DNA from: an uncultured Chloroflexota bacterium
GTDB taxonomy: Bacteria > Chloroflexota > UBA11872 > UBA12225
Direction of reading: 5' to 3'
Length of the DNA stretch: 33,413 nt
NCBI GenBank assembly: GCA_903836285.1
Contig: CAILQO010000115.1
Span: forward strand, 1 to 33,413
The notes beneath the pieces were generated by a model that worked only from the letters and a program-made list of their open reading frames with translations, was not told the origin of the DNA and did not search any database. The position numbers and the translations under genes are program-made. Positions 18,129 to 27,148 of the stretch are shown piece after piece (positions within the stretch are counted from its first letter, which is position 1; each line of letters begins with the position of its first letter).

Positions 18129-18635
18129 TCAGCCAAGGCCGCGACGGTAGCGATCCGCCACCGCCCGCTCCATGTCGCGCTTGGCGTCGCGCTTGGCGAT
18201 GTCGTCGCGCTTGTCGACGTTCCGCTTGCCCCGGGCGACCCCGACCTCCACCTTGGCGCGGCCGTGCTTCCAATACATGCGCAACGGCACCAAGGTGTAG
18301 CCCCGCGCCTGACTCTCTTCCGTCAGGCGTCGGATCTCCGACCGGCGCAACAGCAGCTTGCGGGTCCGGCGCGGCTCGTGGTTCTGGTAGGTTCCGTGCT
18401 CGTACGGCGGGATGTGGACGCTCTCCAGCCACACCTCGTCCTTGTGGACGCGCACGTACCCCTCGCCAATGGTCAGGCGCCCGGCACGCAGCGACTTCAC
18501 CTCCGTGCCGGTCAGCACGATCCCTGCCTCGTACCGTTCCTCGACCGAGAAGTCATGGAACGCCTTCCGGTTGACGGCGATGTTCACCTGCTCGTCGTCA
18601 CCACCGAACCGCCTGTCGCTGCTCCGCCCGGCCAC
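18129..18635 (-). CDS. smpB: SsrA-binding protein SmpB
   Basis: NRKAFHDFSVEERYEAGIVLTGTEVKSLRAGRLTIGEGYVRV, HIPPYEHGTYQNHEPRRTRKLLLRRSEIRRL, GYTLVPLRMYWKHGRAKVEVGVARGK. Confidence 0.98.
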   Translation of the reverse strand: MAGRSSDRRFGGDDEQVNIAVNRKAFHDFSVEERYEAGIVLTGTEVKSLRAGRLTIGEGYVRVHKDEVWLESVHIPPYEHGTYQNHEPRRTRKLLLRRSEIRRLTEESQARGYTLVPLRMYWKHGRAKVEVGVARGKRNVDKRDDIAKRDAKRDMERAVADRYRRGLG

Positions 18636-18659
18636 GCCCGTTCCCTCCGCCCTCCAAGC

Positions 18660-19316
18660 CTACGTGCCCGGCACGCCGGTCGTGCCACCGTCGCCGGCAA
18701 CGTCCACCACGATGTCGAAGCCCGCGCCGCCGTCGACGTCGTCGGCAACACCGTCCTCATCCCCGTCGCTTGCCGGTGCCAGGCCCGCACCCATGAGGTA
18801 GCCCCGCGCCCGCTCCGTCAAGGGGTAGCGCTCAACAAGCCGCCAGAACGCCCGCCCATGGCCAGCGACGCGCAGGTGCGCCAGCTCATGGATGAGGACG
18901 TAGTCACGGACCCACGCCGGCATCGCCGCCAAGCGGTGGGAGATTCGGATCTCACGGGAGCGGACACTGCAGCTCCCGTAGCGGCCATCCTGGTTGGTCA
19001 CGTAGCGGACGCGTGCGGGAACCGCCGTGCCGTCGAGGTAGCGCCGGTTCAGCTCAAGCGCGCGCCGGTGCAGGTCGGCGTCGCGCCCGGCGATTGCGGT
19101 GGCATCGTCGCCGAGGGCGCGGCGCGCAAGCTCCTTGCGCCGTACGCGAGAGACAAACCGATCGACAAGGTCGGTCGGTGCGTCCACCGGCACCCGCACT
19201 TCAAGGGTGTCGCCAACCACGCGTGCCGAGAGGGTGCGCGTGCGACGCTCCGACGTGATGACCCGGACGGGCAGCCGGGACGTATCGCCGTCCGTCGGCG
19301 TCGGGGCGCCGGTCAT
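18660..19316 (-). CDS. YgjP-like/SprT-like zinc metallopeptidase (M48-type HExxH)
   Basis: TNQDGRYGSCSVRSREIRISHRLAAMPAWVRDYVLIHELAHLRVAGHGRAFWRLVERYPLTERARGYLMG. Confidence 0.88.
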   Translation of the reverse strand: MTGAPTPTDGDTSRLPVRVITSERRTRTLSARVVGDTLEVRVPVDAPTDLVDRFVSRVRRKELARRALGDDATAIAGRDADLHRRALELNRRYLDGTAVPARVRYVTNQDGRYGSCSVRSREIRISHRLAAMPAWVRDYVLIHELAHLRVAGHGRAFWRLVERYPLTERARGYLMGAGLAPASDGDEDGVADDVDGGAGFDIVVDVAGDGGTTGVPGT

Positions 19317-19380
19317 GGTGAGGTCGGTGTCGGTGTCGCCCGTCCCGCTTGCCGACGGTACGACCGGGCGTGGTACCGGG

Positions 19381-19716
19381 TCAGGCGCCGGCGGCGACCG
19401 CCGCCTCAGCGTGGCTCAGGGACTCCGGGTACGTCTGCTTGACCGGCACCATCACGCCAAGCAGCTTTTCAACCGCCATCGTGTGGCAGCAGATCTTCCA
19501 GCCGGCGAAGAAATGGCAGGTGCACTGCCACGCACCATCGTGGAACCCGACGACATGATCGCCGTTCTCGCCCGCAAATGAGATCGAGAACGCGGTGAAT
19601 CGGACGCGTTCCGGTTCCTGTGCGTACTGCTTCGCCTTCTGGACCTTGCCAATCAAGCTCGATTGCACCGCCGCACTCCCTTCGCGCCCCGACCGACGCG
19701 TCCACGGGCAGGCCAC
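19381..19716 (-). CDS. Small SWIM-type zinc finger protein
   Basis: FSISFAGENGDHVVGFHDGAWQCTCHFFAGWKICCHTMAVEKLLGVMVP; CxC...CxH SWIM ligand pattern. Confidence 0.82.
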   Translation of the reverse strand: MACPWTRRSGREGSAAVQSSLIGKVQKAKQYAQEPERVRFTAFSISFAGENGDHVVGFHDGAWQCTCHFFAGWKICCHTMAVEKLLGVMVPVKQTYPESLSHAEAAVAAGA

Positions 19717-19945
19717 CCTTGCCTAGGGAACCGCGATGCCGCCCCCGCGAGGACCGACCCGCGCCTCCTCCCGTACCCCGAGTATAGATGGTTCAGGGCG
19801 AGGGTGATCGTGGCGCCGACATCCTCCGATGCCGTCACACGCGGTCATCTCCTGAGAGGACCGCCCACCCGGAGACCACGGATGGCCCGTGCGCGCCGCC
19901 AGACGCGGCAGGTCGGTATCGTGAACGTGACGGACCCGCCCAAGC

Positions 19946-20641
19946 ATGAAAGCGCTCATCGTTGCCGACATCGAGGAGAAATCGCTCTACGACCACTTCC
20001 GCCCGGAACGGTGGGCCAACGCCGGCATCCAGGTGGTCATCTCGTGCGGCGACCTGAAGCCGACGTACCTCGACTTCCTCGCGTCGATGTTCAACGTGCC
20101 GTGCCTCTACGTGCGCGGCAACCATGACGTGACGTACGAGGCGAACCCGCCCGGCGGATGGGTCAACCTCGACGGCAAGGTGCATCGCATCGGTGGGATC
20201 GGCTTCTATGGCCTGGAGGGCAGCCCCTGGTACAACGGCGGCCCCGCCCAATACACCGAGGCCCAGATGACGTGGCGTGCCCGATGGACGCGCCTCCATC
20301 ACTGGACGGGGGGCGGTATCGACGTTCTGGTCTCCCACGCCGCACCGCGCATGTGCCCAAACCGGAGTGTCGACTGCCCGTGCGTCTATCCCCCGGACGG
20401 GTCGATGGCCCGGAACGTGGGGCAGGCTTGCGCGGTGGACGCCGGCCGCCGGGTGCTTGACATGGGGGATATCCCGCACCGGCCCTTCGATGCCCTGCGG
20501 TCGCTCGTCCTGTCGCTGCAACCGCGCTTCCTGCTGCACGGCCACATGCACCTCGGCTACGGGGTGCGTCCCCGGGAACTCGCGCTTGGGCGGACCCGCA
20601 TCATCGACGCGTACGGGCACGCCATCGTTGACCTTCAATAG
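19946..20641 (+). CDS. Metallophosphoesterase family protein
   Basis: MKALIVADIEEKSLYDHF..., VISCGDLKPTYLDFLASMFNVPCLYVRGNHD, VLVSHAAPRM, FLLHGHMHLGYG. Confidence 0.9.
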   Translation: MKALIVADIEEKSLYDHFRPERWANAGIQVVISCGDLKPTYLDFLASMFNVPCLYVRGNHDVTYEANPPGGWVNLDGKVHRIGGIGFYGLEGSPWYNGGPAQYTEAQMTWRARWTRLHHWTGGGIDVLVSHAAPRMCPNRSVDCPCVYPPDGSMARNVGQACAVDAGRRVLDMGDIPHRPFDALRSLVLSLQPRFLLHGHMHLGYGVRPRELALGRTRIIDAYGHAIVDLQ

Positions 20642-20735
20642 GGGGGCGCCTGCCGCCGGTACACTGCCGCCGCCTGCCCCTGTCGCCAACGACCCGCGGG
20701 GCAGCGCGCCACCCGCCACTTCCGGAGTCCTTGCC

Positions 20736-21122
20736 ATGTCTGAGAAGCACGTCGTTTACACCGAGCATGCCCCCGAGCCGATTGGCCCGTACTCGCAGGC
20801 GATCCGCGTCGGCAACCTCGTCTTTGTCTCCGGCCAAGGCAGCATGGATCGCGCCGCCGGGCACATGGTGCGCGACTCGGTCGAGGCCGAGACCCGTCAG
20901 GTGTTGACGAATCTCAAGACGATCCTCGAGGCAGCCGGCAGCTCACTCGATCGCGTGGTCAAGACGACCTGCTTCCTCGGCAACATGGACGACTTCCCGC
21001 GCTTCAACGCGGTGTATGCCGAGTTCTTCAGCACCAACAAGCCGGCCCGTTCAACGATCCAGGCGGCGCGCCTGCCGGGCGGGATCATGGTCGAGGTGGA
21101 GTGCATCGCCACCGTCGACTAG
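20736..21122 (+). CDS. ridA: RidA family (Rid/YjgF/UK114) protein
   Basis: MSEKHVVYTEHAPEPIGPYSQAIRVGNLVFVSGQ...ETRQVLTNLKTILEAAGSSLDRVVKTTCFLGNMDDFPRFNAVYAEFF...ARSTIQAARLPGGIMVEVECIA. Confidence 0.95.
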   Translation: MSEKHVVYTEHAPEPIGPYSQAIRVGNLVFVSGQGSMDRAAGHMVRDSVEAETRQVLTNLKTILEAAGSSLDRVVKTTCFLGNMDDFPRFNAVYAEFFSTNKPARSTIQAARLPGGIMVEVECIATVD

Positions 21123-21312
21123 CGCCGCAAGCGATGCGTCCAGGCCTCCGCTCACTGGAGGCGCGTGCCCGGGCCGCCGGTTACCCCCGCCCGGGACCGC
21201 GGGCGTCCCGCCCACTCCGGGGCCACAGGGAGGCACCACCCCCCAGTTGGCCGCACGACCCCTCCGGTCGGTTCGACCCCGCCGCGACGAGGGATTGCCG
21301 GCACTTCGCCCC

Positions 21313-22584
21313 CTACGCGCGGCGGATCTCCGCCATCCCGTTGAGGTACGGCCGAAGGGCGTCCGGGATCCGGATCGAGCCGTCCGCCTGCTGGTGGTTC
21401 TCGAGCAGCGGCATCAGCAGGCGGGGCGTCGCCAGCGCCGTGTTGTTCAGCGTGTGCACGTGGCGCACGGTACCCGCGGCATCGCGGTAGCGCAGGTTCG
21501 CGCGGCGCGCCTGGTACTCCAGGTAGTACGAGCACGACTGCGTCTCGCGGTAGCGCCCTTCGGACGGCACCCAAGCCTCGACGTCGTAGCGCTTGCGATG
21601 GCCCAACCCGAGTTCGCCCCCGCAGCAGTTCACGACCCGGTACGGCAACTCAAGCGCCTGCATGAGCGACTCGGCGTTTGCAAGCAGCGTCTCGTGCCAC
21701 TTGATGCTTTCCGCCTCATCCGCCGCACAGATGACGAACTGCTCAACCTTGTTGAACTGGTGCACCCGGAAGATGCCCTTCAGGTCGCGCCCGTAGCTGC
21801 CCGCTTCACGCCGGAAGCACGGCGAATACGCCGCGTACAGGATGGGAAGTTGCGACGCCTGCAGGATCTCACCGGCGTACATCGAGGTCAGCGGGACCTC
21901 CGCCGTGCCGGAGAGCCACAGGTCGTCCCGCTCGAGGTGGTACGTCTCCTCCTCACTCCCAGGGAAGTGGCCCGTGGCGGTAAACGCCGACGTCCGTGCG
22001 AACGACGGCGCCGTCATCGGCACGAAGCCGCGCTCCCACAGGCGATCCAGCGCGAATCGCATCACCGCCATTTCAAGGAGGGCAGCCTCTCGCTTCAGGA
22101 AGTACCCACGATGCCCAGCGACACGCGCACCGCGCTCAAGCTCAACCAAGTCGTGCTTTTCCATGAGGGCAACATGGTCGAGCGGCGTGAAGTCGAAGGC
22201 GCGCGGTGTACCGACATGCTTCACCGGGACGTTGTCGTCCTCGTTCACACCGTCCGGCACATCCACCGACGGGACGTTCGGGACGCGCAACAGGATCGAC
22301 TCGACCTTCTGGTCCAGCTCCTTGAGCGGTCCCTCAAGCGCGCGGACCTCGTCGCCCAAGCGTCGCCCCTCGGCGATCAGCGTCGCCCGCTCGTCGCCGG
22401 ACGCCTTCGGCACCGACCGCGAGACCTCACCCTGCTGCGCGCGGAGACGCTCAACCTGCTGCCGCAGCGCCAGGGCCTCGCGGTCCGCCTCGAGCAACTC
22501 GTCGATATCGACCGAGGCTCGCTTCCGGCGCGCACCTTCCTTGACAAGGTCGGGGTTCGCCCGGATGAAGCGCAAGTCAAGCAT
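21313..22584 (-). CDS. serS: Seryl-tRNA synthetase
   Basis: MLDLRFIRANPDLVKEGARRKRASVDIDELLEADREALALRQQVERLRAQ; class II motifs HFPGSEEETYHLERDDLWLSGTAEVPLTSMYAGEIL and SPCFRREAGSYGRDLKGIFRVHQFNKVEQF. Confidence 0.98.
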   Translation of the reverse strand: MLDLRFIRANPDLVKEGARRKRASVDIDELLEADREALALRQQVERLRAQQGEVSRSVPKASGDERATLIAEGRRLGDEVRALEGPLKELDQKVESILLRVPNVPSVDVPDGVNEDDNVPVKHVGTPRAFDFTPLDHVALMEKHDLVELERGARVAGHRGYFLKREAALLEMAVMRFALDRLWERGFVPMTAPSFARTSAFTATGHFPGSEEETYHLERDDLWLSGTAEVPLTSMYAGEILQASQLPILYAAYSPCFRREAGSYGRDLKGIFRVHQFNKVEQFVICAADEAESIKWHETLLANAESLMQALELPYRVVNCCGGELGLGHRKRYDVEAWVPSEGRYRETQSCSYYLEYQARRANLRYRDAAGTVRHVHTLNNTALATPRLLMPLLENHQQADGSIRIPDALRPYLNGMAEIRRA

Positions 22585-22618
22585 CGGTCGCAGGCTCCTC
22601 TGGCGGGCAGGGCGCCGC

Positions 22619-23326
22619 CTAGGCGGAATGATGCCAGCGACCGAGACGGGTCCGCAGGGCGTCGAGCGCCCGGCGATGCAGCTGACGGACCGCCGGTTCC
22701 GAGATGCCCATGATGCGCGCAATGGTGGCTTGGTCGATCTGCCGCCAATGCATCAGCGCCAGCACGCGTTGGTGCCGGGGCAGCAGCCCAGACATCGCCT
22801 CCAGCAGGTCGAGCCGGGCGGCGTCACGCCCCTCGGAGGCCGCCCGCTCGCGCGCCATCCGCGCACCGAGGGCTTCGGCGACCGCCTCGGCACCCCCGTC
22901 CTCCCAGGAGATCCGCCGCCCCGGCCAGCGACGGCGTGACAGCGCCTCCACATGCTTGCGCAGCCGCGCACGGAGCCGCATCCGGAAGAACGCCAGCGCA
23001 GGGCCGCGCGCCGGGTCGTACTCGTCCATCAAGCGCCACAGCGCCAGGCGTGCCTCCTGCTCGAGGTCCTCCACCTCCACCTCGTCGCCAATTCCGGCCC
23101 GGGCAGCATGGAGGCCTTGGCGCCTCGCCTCCCCCCGGACAAGCGGGTCCAGCGCCACCATCAGGCGTCGGCGTGCAACGATGTCGCCGGAAGCGACGCC
23201 TGCGCCCATCGCCTCGATCGCGTCGTAGTCCGCCCGCGCAAACCGGCTCGCCCCATCGGTACCGCCCACGCCCGGCCCTCCCGGCGCACCATCGCGCCGC
23301 TTTTCCATCGCCATCGCCGCTGCCAT
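22619..23326 (-). CDS. Sigma-70 family RNA polymerase sigma factor (regions 2 and 4)
   Basis: Region 2: VEDLEQEARLALWRLMDEYDPARGPALAFFRMRLRARLRKHV; region 4 HTH: LPRHQRVLALMHWRQIDQATIARIMGISEPAVRQLHRRALDALRTRL. SD AGGTGG upstream of ATG 23326. Confidence 0.86.
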   Translation of the reverse strand: MAAAMAMEKRRDGAPGGPGVGGTDGASRFARADYDAIEAMGAGVASGDIVARRRLMVALDPLVRGEARRQGLHAARAGIGDEVEVEDLEQEARLALWRLMDEYDPARGPALAFFRMRLRARLRKHVEALSRRRWPGRRISWEDGGAEAVAEALGARMARERAASEGRDAARLDLLEAMSGLLPRHQRVLALMHWRQIDQATIARIMGISEPAVRQLHRRALDALRTRLGRWHHSA

Positions 23327-23359
23327 CGCTCCACCTGTTCCGGCCCCGCGCTTAGTCTA

Positions 23360-23371
23360 GAACATTTGTTC
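23360..23371. promoter_or_regulatory. LexA/DinR-like palindrome GAAC-ATTT-GTTC
   Basis: GAACATTTGTTC matches GAAC-N4-GTTC, centred about 40 bp upstream of the sigma-factor start and abutting a minus-strand TAGACT (-10-like). Confidence 0.6.
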
Positions 23372-23529
23372 GACAGTCGCGCGCGCACCTGCCACTGATC
23401 CTGCCTCCGAAGGCGCGCGGCGTGACGGTGTGCGATACGTGGCGATGCTAATCTGACAAGACTTGGGTCCGGGCGCGCCCTTGTGGGTTGACCTCGACGA
23501 CGTGCGCCCCAGCTTGAAGGCACATCTGG

Positions 23530-24267
23530 ATGACATCCGACGCAACACCCTTGGCGACCCGTTCCGCGGCCTTCCTCGCGTACCTTGACGGCTACGTTCA
23601 AGACCTCCAGCCGACCACGCTCGACGGCCTGATCGCGTCGGCAGGTGGCCCGGAAGGAGTGGCGATGGTCGTCGTCGACCTCGTCGGCGGCTTCTGCACT
23701 GAGGGCGCGCTTGCGACCCCTCGCCTTGGGAACCTCGTCGGCCCGGTCGGCGACCTCTACGACGCCGGATGGGAGGCGGGCGTGCGCCGCTTCGCCGTGA
23801 TGCGCGATGCGCACGCCGCGAACGCCCCGGAGTTCGCTGCCTTCGGCCCGCATTGCGTCGTGGGATCAGGTGAGGACAAGCTCGAGCCCGACCTCGCGCG
23901 ACGCCCGTGGGCGGCGGACGCCTTGGACGTCCCCAAGAACAACCTCAGCGCGTTCGCAGAGGATGGGCCGTTCCGTCCGTGGGTGGAGGAGTGCGTGGCA
24001 AGCGGCACGCGCGTGATCGTGGTGACCGGCGGGTGCACCGACCTCTGCCTTTACCACGCGGCGCTTGGGTTGCGCCTCTGGGCGAACGCGCGGAACCAAT
24101 CCTTGCGCGTCATCGTGCCGGCGAACCTTGCCGACACCTACGACCTCCCGGTGGAGGTCGCCGCCGGCATCGGGATCATGCCCCATGACGGCGACTTGAT
24201 CCAGGCGATGTTCCTTTACCACCTGCACCTGAACGGCGTCGAGGTGGTTTCCGAGATCACCCGGTAA
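23530..24267 (+). CDS. Isochorismatase/nicotinamidase-family cysteine hydrolase
   Basis: VAMVVVDLVGGFCTEG (catalytic Asp), VPKNNLSAF (Lys), VIVVTGGCTDLCLYHAALGLR (catalytic Cys region). Confidence 0.88.
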   Translation: MTSDATPLATRSAAFLAYLDGYVQDLQPTTLDGLIASAGGPEGVAMVVVDLVGGFCTEGALATPRLGNLVGPVGDLYDAGWEAGVRRFAVMRDAHAANAPEFAAFGPHCVVGSGEDKLEPDLARRPWAADALDVPKNNLSAFAEDGPFRPWVEECVASGTRVIVVTGGCTDLCLYHAALGLRLWANARNQSLRVIVPANLADTYDLPVEVAAGIGIMPHDGDLIQAMFLYHLHLNGVEVVSEITR

Positions 24268-24327
24268 GCGCACGTCGTCGGGCGCGTCCCTCTCGCGGGG
24301 GCGCGCCGGGCGACCGCGCGGGTTCCC

Positions 24328-24540
24328 CTACGAGGCGGCGGCGGCCTTCTTCACGAAGGGCAACCCGGTCCGATCGTTCTCGGTGACCGTGTAGCCATCC
24401 GGCAGGGCATCCAGTGCCTCGCCTGCTTTCGGCTCCTTCGCGAAGTAGAAGATCCGCTGCTGGCGACCGTTCTGCAGGGTCACCTGCTTGCCGTGCAGGA
24501 AGTACGTCTGGTTCTTCTTGTTCGTGTAGCTGTATGCCAT
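24328..24540 (-). CDS. Small uncharacterised protein (70 aa)
   Basis: MAYSYTNKKNQTYFLHGKQVTLQNGRQQRIFYFAKEPKAGEALDALPDGYTVTENDRTGLPFVKKAAAAS; protein-like composition, purine-rich AAGGAG upstream of the ATG. Confidence 0.75.
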   Translation of the reverse strand: MAYSYTNKKNQTYFLHGKQVTLQNGRQQRIFYFAKEPKAGEALDALPDGYTVTENDRTGLPFVKKAAAAS

Positions 24541-24727
24541 CCGTCGCTCCTTGGCCGTAACCCTCGCCCCGCGAGTGCCCTTGGGAGGCCCGACTGGGCC
24601 GTCGCATCTGGAAAGGTGCCACGTCGCATCGCGCGCTGTCCAGTCTGGCCCCGGTTTCGTCTCTGGAAGGGGCGATCCCGGGCACCGAAATGACGTCAGG
24701 CACGCGGTTCGGGGCGACCACCGCGGC

Positions 24728-24762
24728 GTCACCACTTGTGACAGTGTCACGCCTTTCGTGAC
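24728..24762. promoter_or_regulatory. Array of four alternating GTCAC/GTGAC half-sites
   Basis: GTCAC-N5-GTGAC-N3-GTCAC-N7-GTGAC upstream of the DNA methyltransferase gene. Confidence 0.55.
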
Positions 24763-24842
24763 CATGGTGCGTTTTCAGAGTACGCGCACCGTGGCCGTGA
24801 TTGACGCATGGGAATCGCGCGTCGTACGCTGCCGGCACTGTT

Positions 24843-26177
24843 ATGTTAAGTGCCGCTTCGATCATCGCGGGCGCCGACCCAGCCCCGCTTGTCACCGTTA
24901 CCGGAGACTTGCTCCCGGACTGGGACATCCCGGTAAATCAGCGGCTGCTGATCATCAGCAAGAACCAGTCGTGGCTTTCGCACGGGTTCCACAAGTACCC
25001 GGCGAAGTTCTTCCCTGAACTACCTCGTTGGGCGATCAAGCGCTACTCGACCGAGGGTGAGACCGTGCTCGACCCGATGGCCGGCAGCGGCACGGTGAAT
25101 GTCGAGGCCCTCCTCGCAAACCGCCGATCCGTTGCCATCGACGTCGACCCGTTTGCCCGCCTCCTGACGCGCGTCAAGACGACACCCCTCGACATCGCCA
25201 TCTTGGATCGTGCCGTCGCCGCCGTCTTGGCCGAACTCGACGCCTTCGAGGCCGGCGGCGCGGAAGCGCGCCACGTCGCGGCGTCCCACGTCCCGCCCTT
25301 CGCCTACCAGGACACGTGGTTCCGGCCGTTCATCCTCGAGGAACTGGGTGCCATCCGTGCGGCGGCGTCGCGCATCCGCGATGCCGTCTCCCCCGCCGAA
25401 CCCGGCCCGTACGTCGACTTCATTCGCATCTGCCTCTCGTCAATCGTGCGCGAGGTCTCCAACGCCGACAACAATTGCACGCGCACGGTCGTTCGGCAAC
25501 GGCTCCAGAAGCGGGTCGTGCCCGGCATGGCCATCCGCCTCTTCCGTCGGATGCTTTCCGTCAATGTCGGGCGCATGCGTGACTTCGTCCCGATGGCGGC
25601 CGCAGCCGCACCGGTCGCCATCCCCGAGAACGGCGACGCCCGCGCCATCCCATTGCCCGACGCCAGCATCGACCTCGCGGTCACGTCGCCGCCGTACATC
25701 AACGCCGTCGACTACCCGCGCACGCACCAGCTCGAGATGTACATGCTCGACCTGTCGCCGCCCGGCCGCCCGCTTGCCGAGGCGAAGCGCCGCCACATCG
25801 GCACAGAGGTCGTGCGCGCCGTCGATTACCGCACCCTGCGCACGTACGGCCTACCCGAACTCGACGCGCAGGTGGAGTCCCTCTACGCCACCGACCCGCG
25901 CCGCGCCTACATCGTCCACCAGTACTTCGTGGACATGGAGGCCAACTTCCGGGAGGTGCAGCGCACGCTCAAGCCGGGGCGTCACTACGTCGTCGTTGTC
26001 GGCAACAACATCATCCGCAACCAGGTCGTGCCGACCCACGCCTACCTCTTGCAGGTCGCTGAGCGGGTCGGCTTCCGGGTCGAGACGTACTTCGCCTCCG
26101 AGGTCATCCGCCACTACATCAAGGTGCCTCGCAAGGAGCGCATCAACCAGGACTGGGTACTCGTCCTCAAGCGGTGA
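24843..26177 (+). CDS. DNA methyltransferase (N4-cytosine/N6-adenine type, SPPY motif)
   Basis: HGFHKYPAKFFPELPRWAIKRYS; motif I TVLDPMAGSGTVNVEALLANRRSVAIDVDPFA; motif IV DLAVTSPPYINAVDYPRTHQLE. ATG 24843 preferred over the TTG at 24801. Confidence 0.92.
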   Translation: MLSAASIIAGADPAPLVTVTGDLLPDWDIPVNQRLLIISKNQSWLSHGFHKYPAKFFPELPRWAIKRYSTEGETVLDPMAGSGTVNVEALLANRRSVAIDVDPFARLLTRVKTTPLDIAILDRAVAAVLAELDAFEAGGAEARHVAASHVPPFAYQDTWFRPFILEELGAIRAAASRIRDAVSPAEPGPYVDFIRICLSSIVREVSNADNNCTRTVVRQRLQKRVVPGMAIRLFRRMLSVNVGRMRDFVPMAAAAAPVAIPENGDARAIPLPDASIDLAVTSPPYINAVDYPRTHQLEMYMLDLSPPGRPLAEAKRRHIGTEVVRAVDYRTLRTYGLPELDAQVESLYATDPRRAYIVHQYFVDMEANFREVQRTLKPGRHYVVVVGNNIIRNQVVPTHAYLLQVAERVGFRVETYFASEVIRHYIKVPRKERINQDWVLVLKR

Positions 26178-26331
26178 CCCCCGACAGGCGCGGCGCGGCG
26201 CATCGCTGAACGCGGGTGACGCCCCCTCGACCGCCCGTGCCTCCCTCCGCCATGGCCCGTCTGTGGTATGCATCTCGTGCACGCCACCGTCGGCGCGCCG
26301 TCGCGTCGAGCACGAAAGGGGCACCAACGTC

Positions 26332-27087
26332 GTGGGCATCCTGGACCGTATTTCCACCATCCTCAAGGCGAACATCAACGCCCTCCTCGACAGTGCCGAG
26401 GATCCGGAGCTGATGCTCGAGCAGATCATCCGGGACATGGGCGAGGCCATCACCGAGGCCCGCACGCAAGTCGCCGAGATGATCGCCCAAGAAAAGCTCC
26501 TCGAGGCCGACGTCAACAAGTACCGGACCCAGTCCAGTGAATGGCATGCAAAGGCGCGCCTTGCCGTCGAGCGTGGCCGTGACGACCTCGCCCGCGAGGC
26601 ACTCACCCGCAAGAACGACTTCGACCGGAACGGCGAGGCGCTTGGATCGCAGCTCGCGACCCAGCAGCAGGTGGTCAGCCAGCTCAAGACCGACCTCGCC
26701 GCCCTCCAGTCGAAGTACGACTCGGCGGTGCGCAACAAGCAGGCACTGATAACCCGTCACAAGGCAGCCGTTGCCCAGCAGAAGGTCGCCGAAACGGCCC
26801 GCCAGCTTTCCGCAATCGACCCGACGGCCGACCTGAGCCGCATGGAAGCCCGGATCCGCGAGGAAGAGGCACGGGCGCAGGGCATCCTGGCCGTCTCGCG
26901 CGACGCCGACATTGAGCGTCAGTTTGCCGAACTGAGTACCTCTGCCGAGGTGGAGCGCCAGCTTGCGGACCTGAAGGGGCCACCACCGGCTCTCCCCAGG
27001 TCCGGCGACACCGCACGGGTGGTTGAGCACGACACCGATGACCCGGTCGAGGCCGAGTTGCGACGCATGAAGGGCAAGAACGCCTAG
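26332..27087 (+). CDS. pspA: PspA/IM30 family protein (GTG start)
   Basis: MGILDRISTILKANINALLDSAEDPELMLEQIIRDMGEAITEARTQVAEMIAQEKLLE... long coiled coil. GTG at 26332 with upstream GAAAGGGG. Confidence 0.94.
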   Translation: MGILDRISTILKANINALLDSAEDPELMLEQIIRDMGEAITEARTQVAEMIAQEKLLEADVNKYRTQSSEWHAKARLAVERGRDDLAREALTRKNDFDRNGEALGSQLATQQQVVSQLKTDLAALQSKYDSAVRNKQALITRHKAAVAQQKVAETARQLSAIDPTADLSRMEARIREEEARAQGILAVSRDADIERQFAELSTSAEVERQLADLKGPPPALPRSGDTARVVEHDTDDPVEAELRRMKGKNA

Positions 27088-27122
27088 CCACGGCGCACGG
27101 CACGCGACACGAACACCGACGC

Positions 27123-27148
27123 CGGGCGGGCCGATTTGCCCGCCCGTT
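27123..27148 (+). terminator. Hairpin terminator of pspA
   Basis: CGGGCGGGC-cgattt-GCCCGCCCG-TTCATT about 35 nt after the stop. Confidence 0.7.

Noticed and set aside
17870-18136. 88-aa minus-strand ORF ending VSTHSQPK
   Set aside because: Lies within the tmRNA and its promoter; the true tag is in another frame.
18057-19442. 461-aa plus-strand ORF antisense to smpB and the metallopeptidase gene
   Set aside because: Antisense to two conserved genes; GC-driven frame.
21016-22713. 565-aa plus-strand ORF antisense to serS
   Set aside because: Fully overlaps canonical seryl-tRNA synthetase on the other strand; low-complexity basic composition.
24801-24842. N-terminal extension of the methyltransferase from TTG 24801
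   Set aside because: The segment resembles a -35/-10 promoter and ATG 24843 gives a plausible start; left as uncertain.
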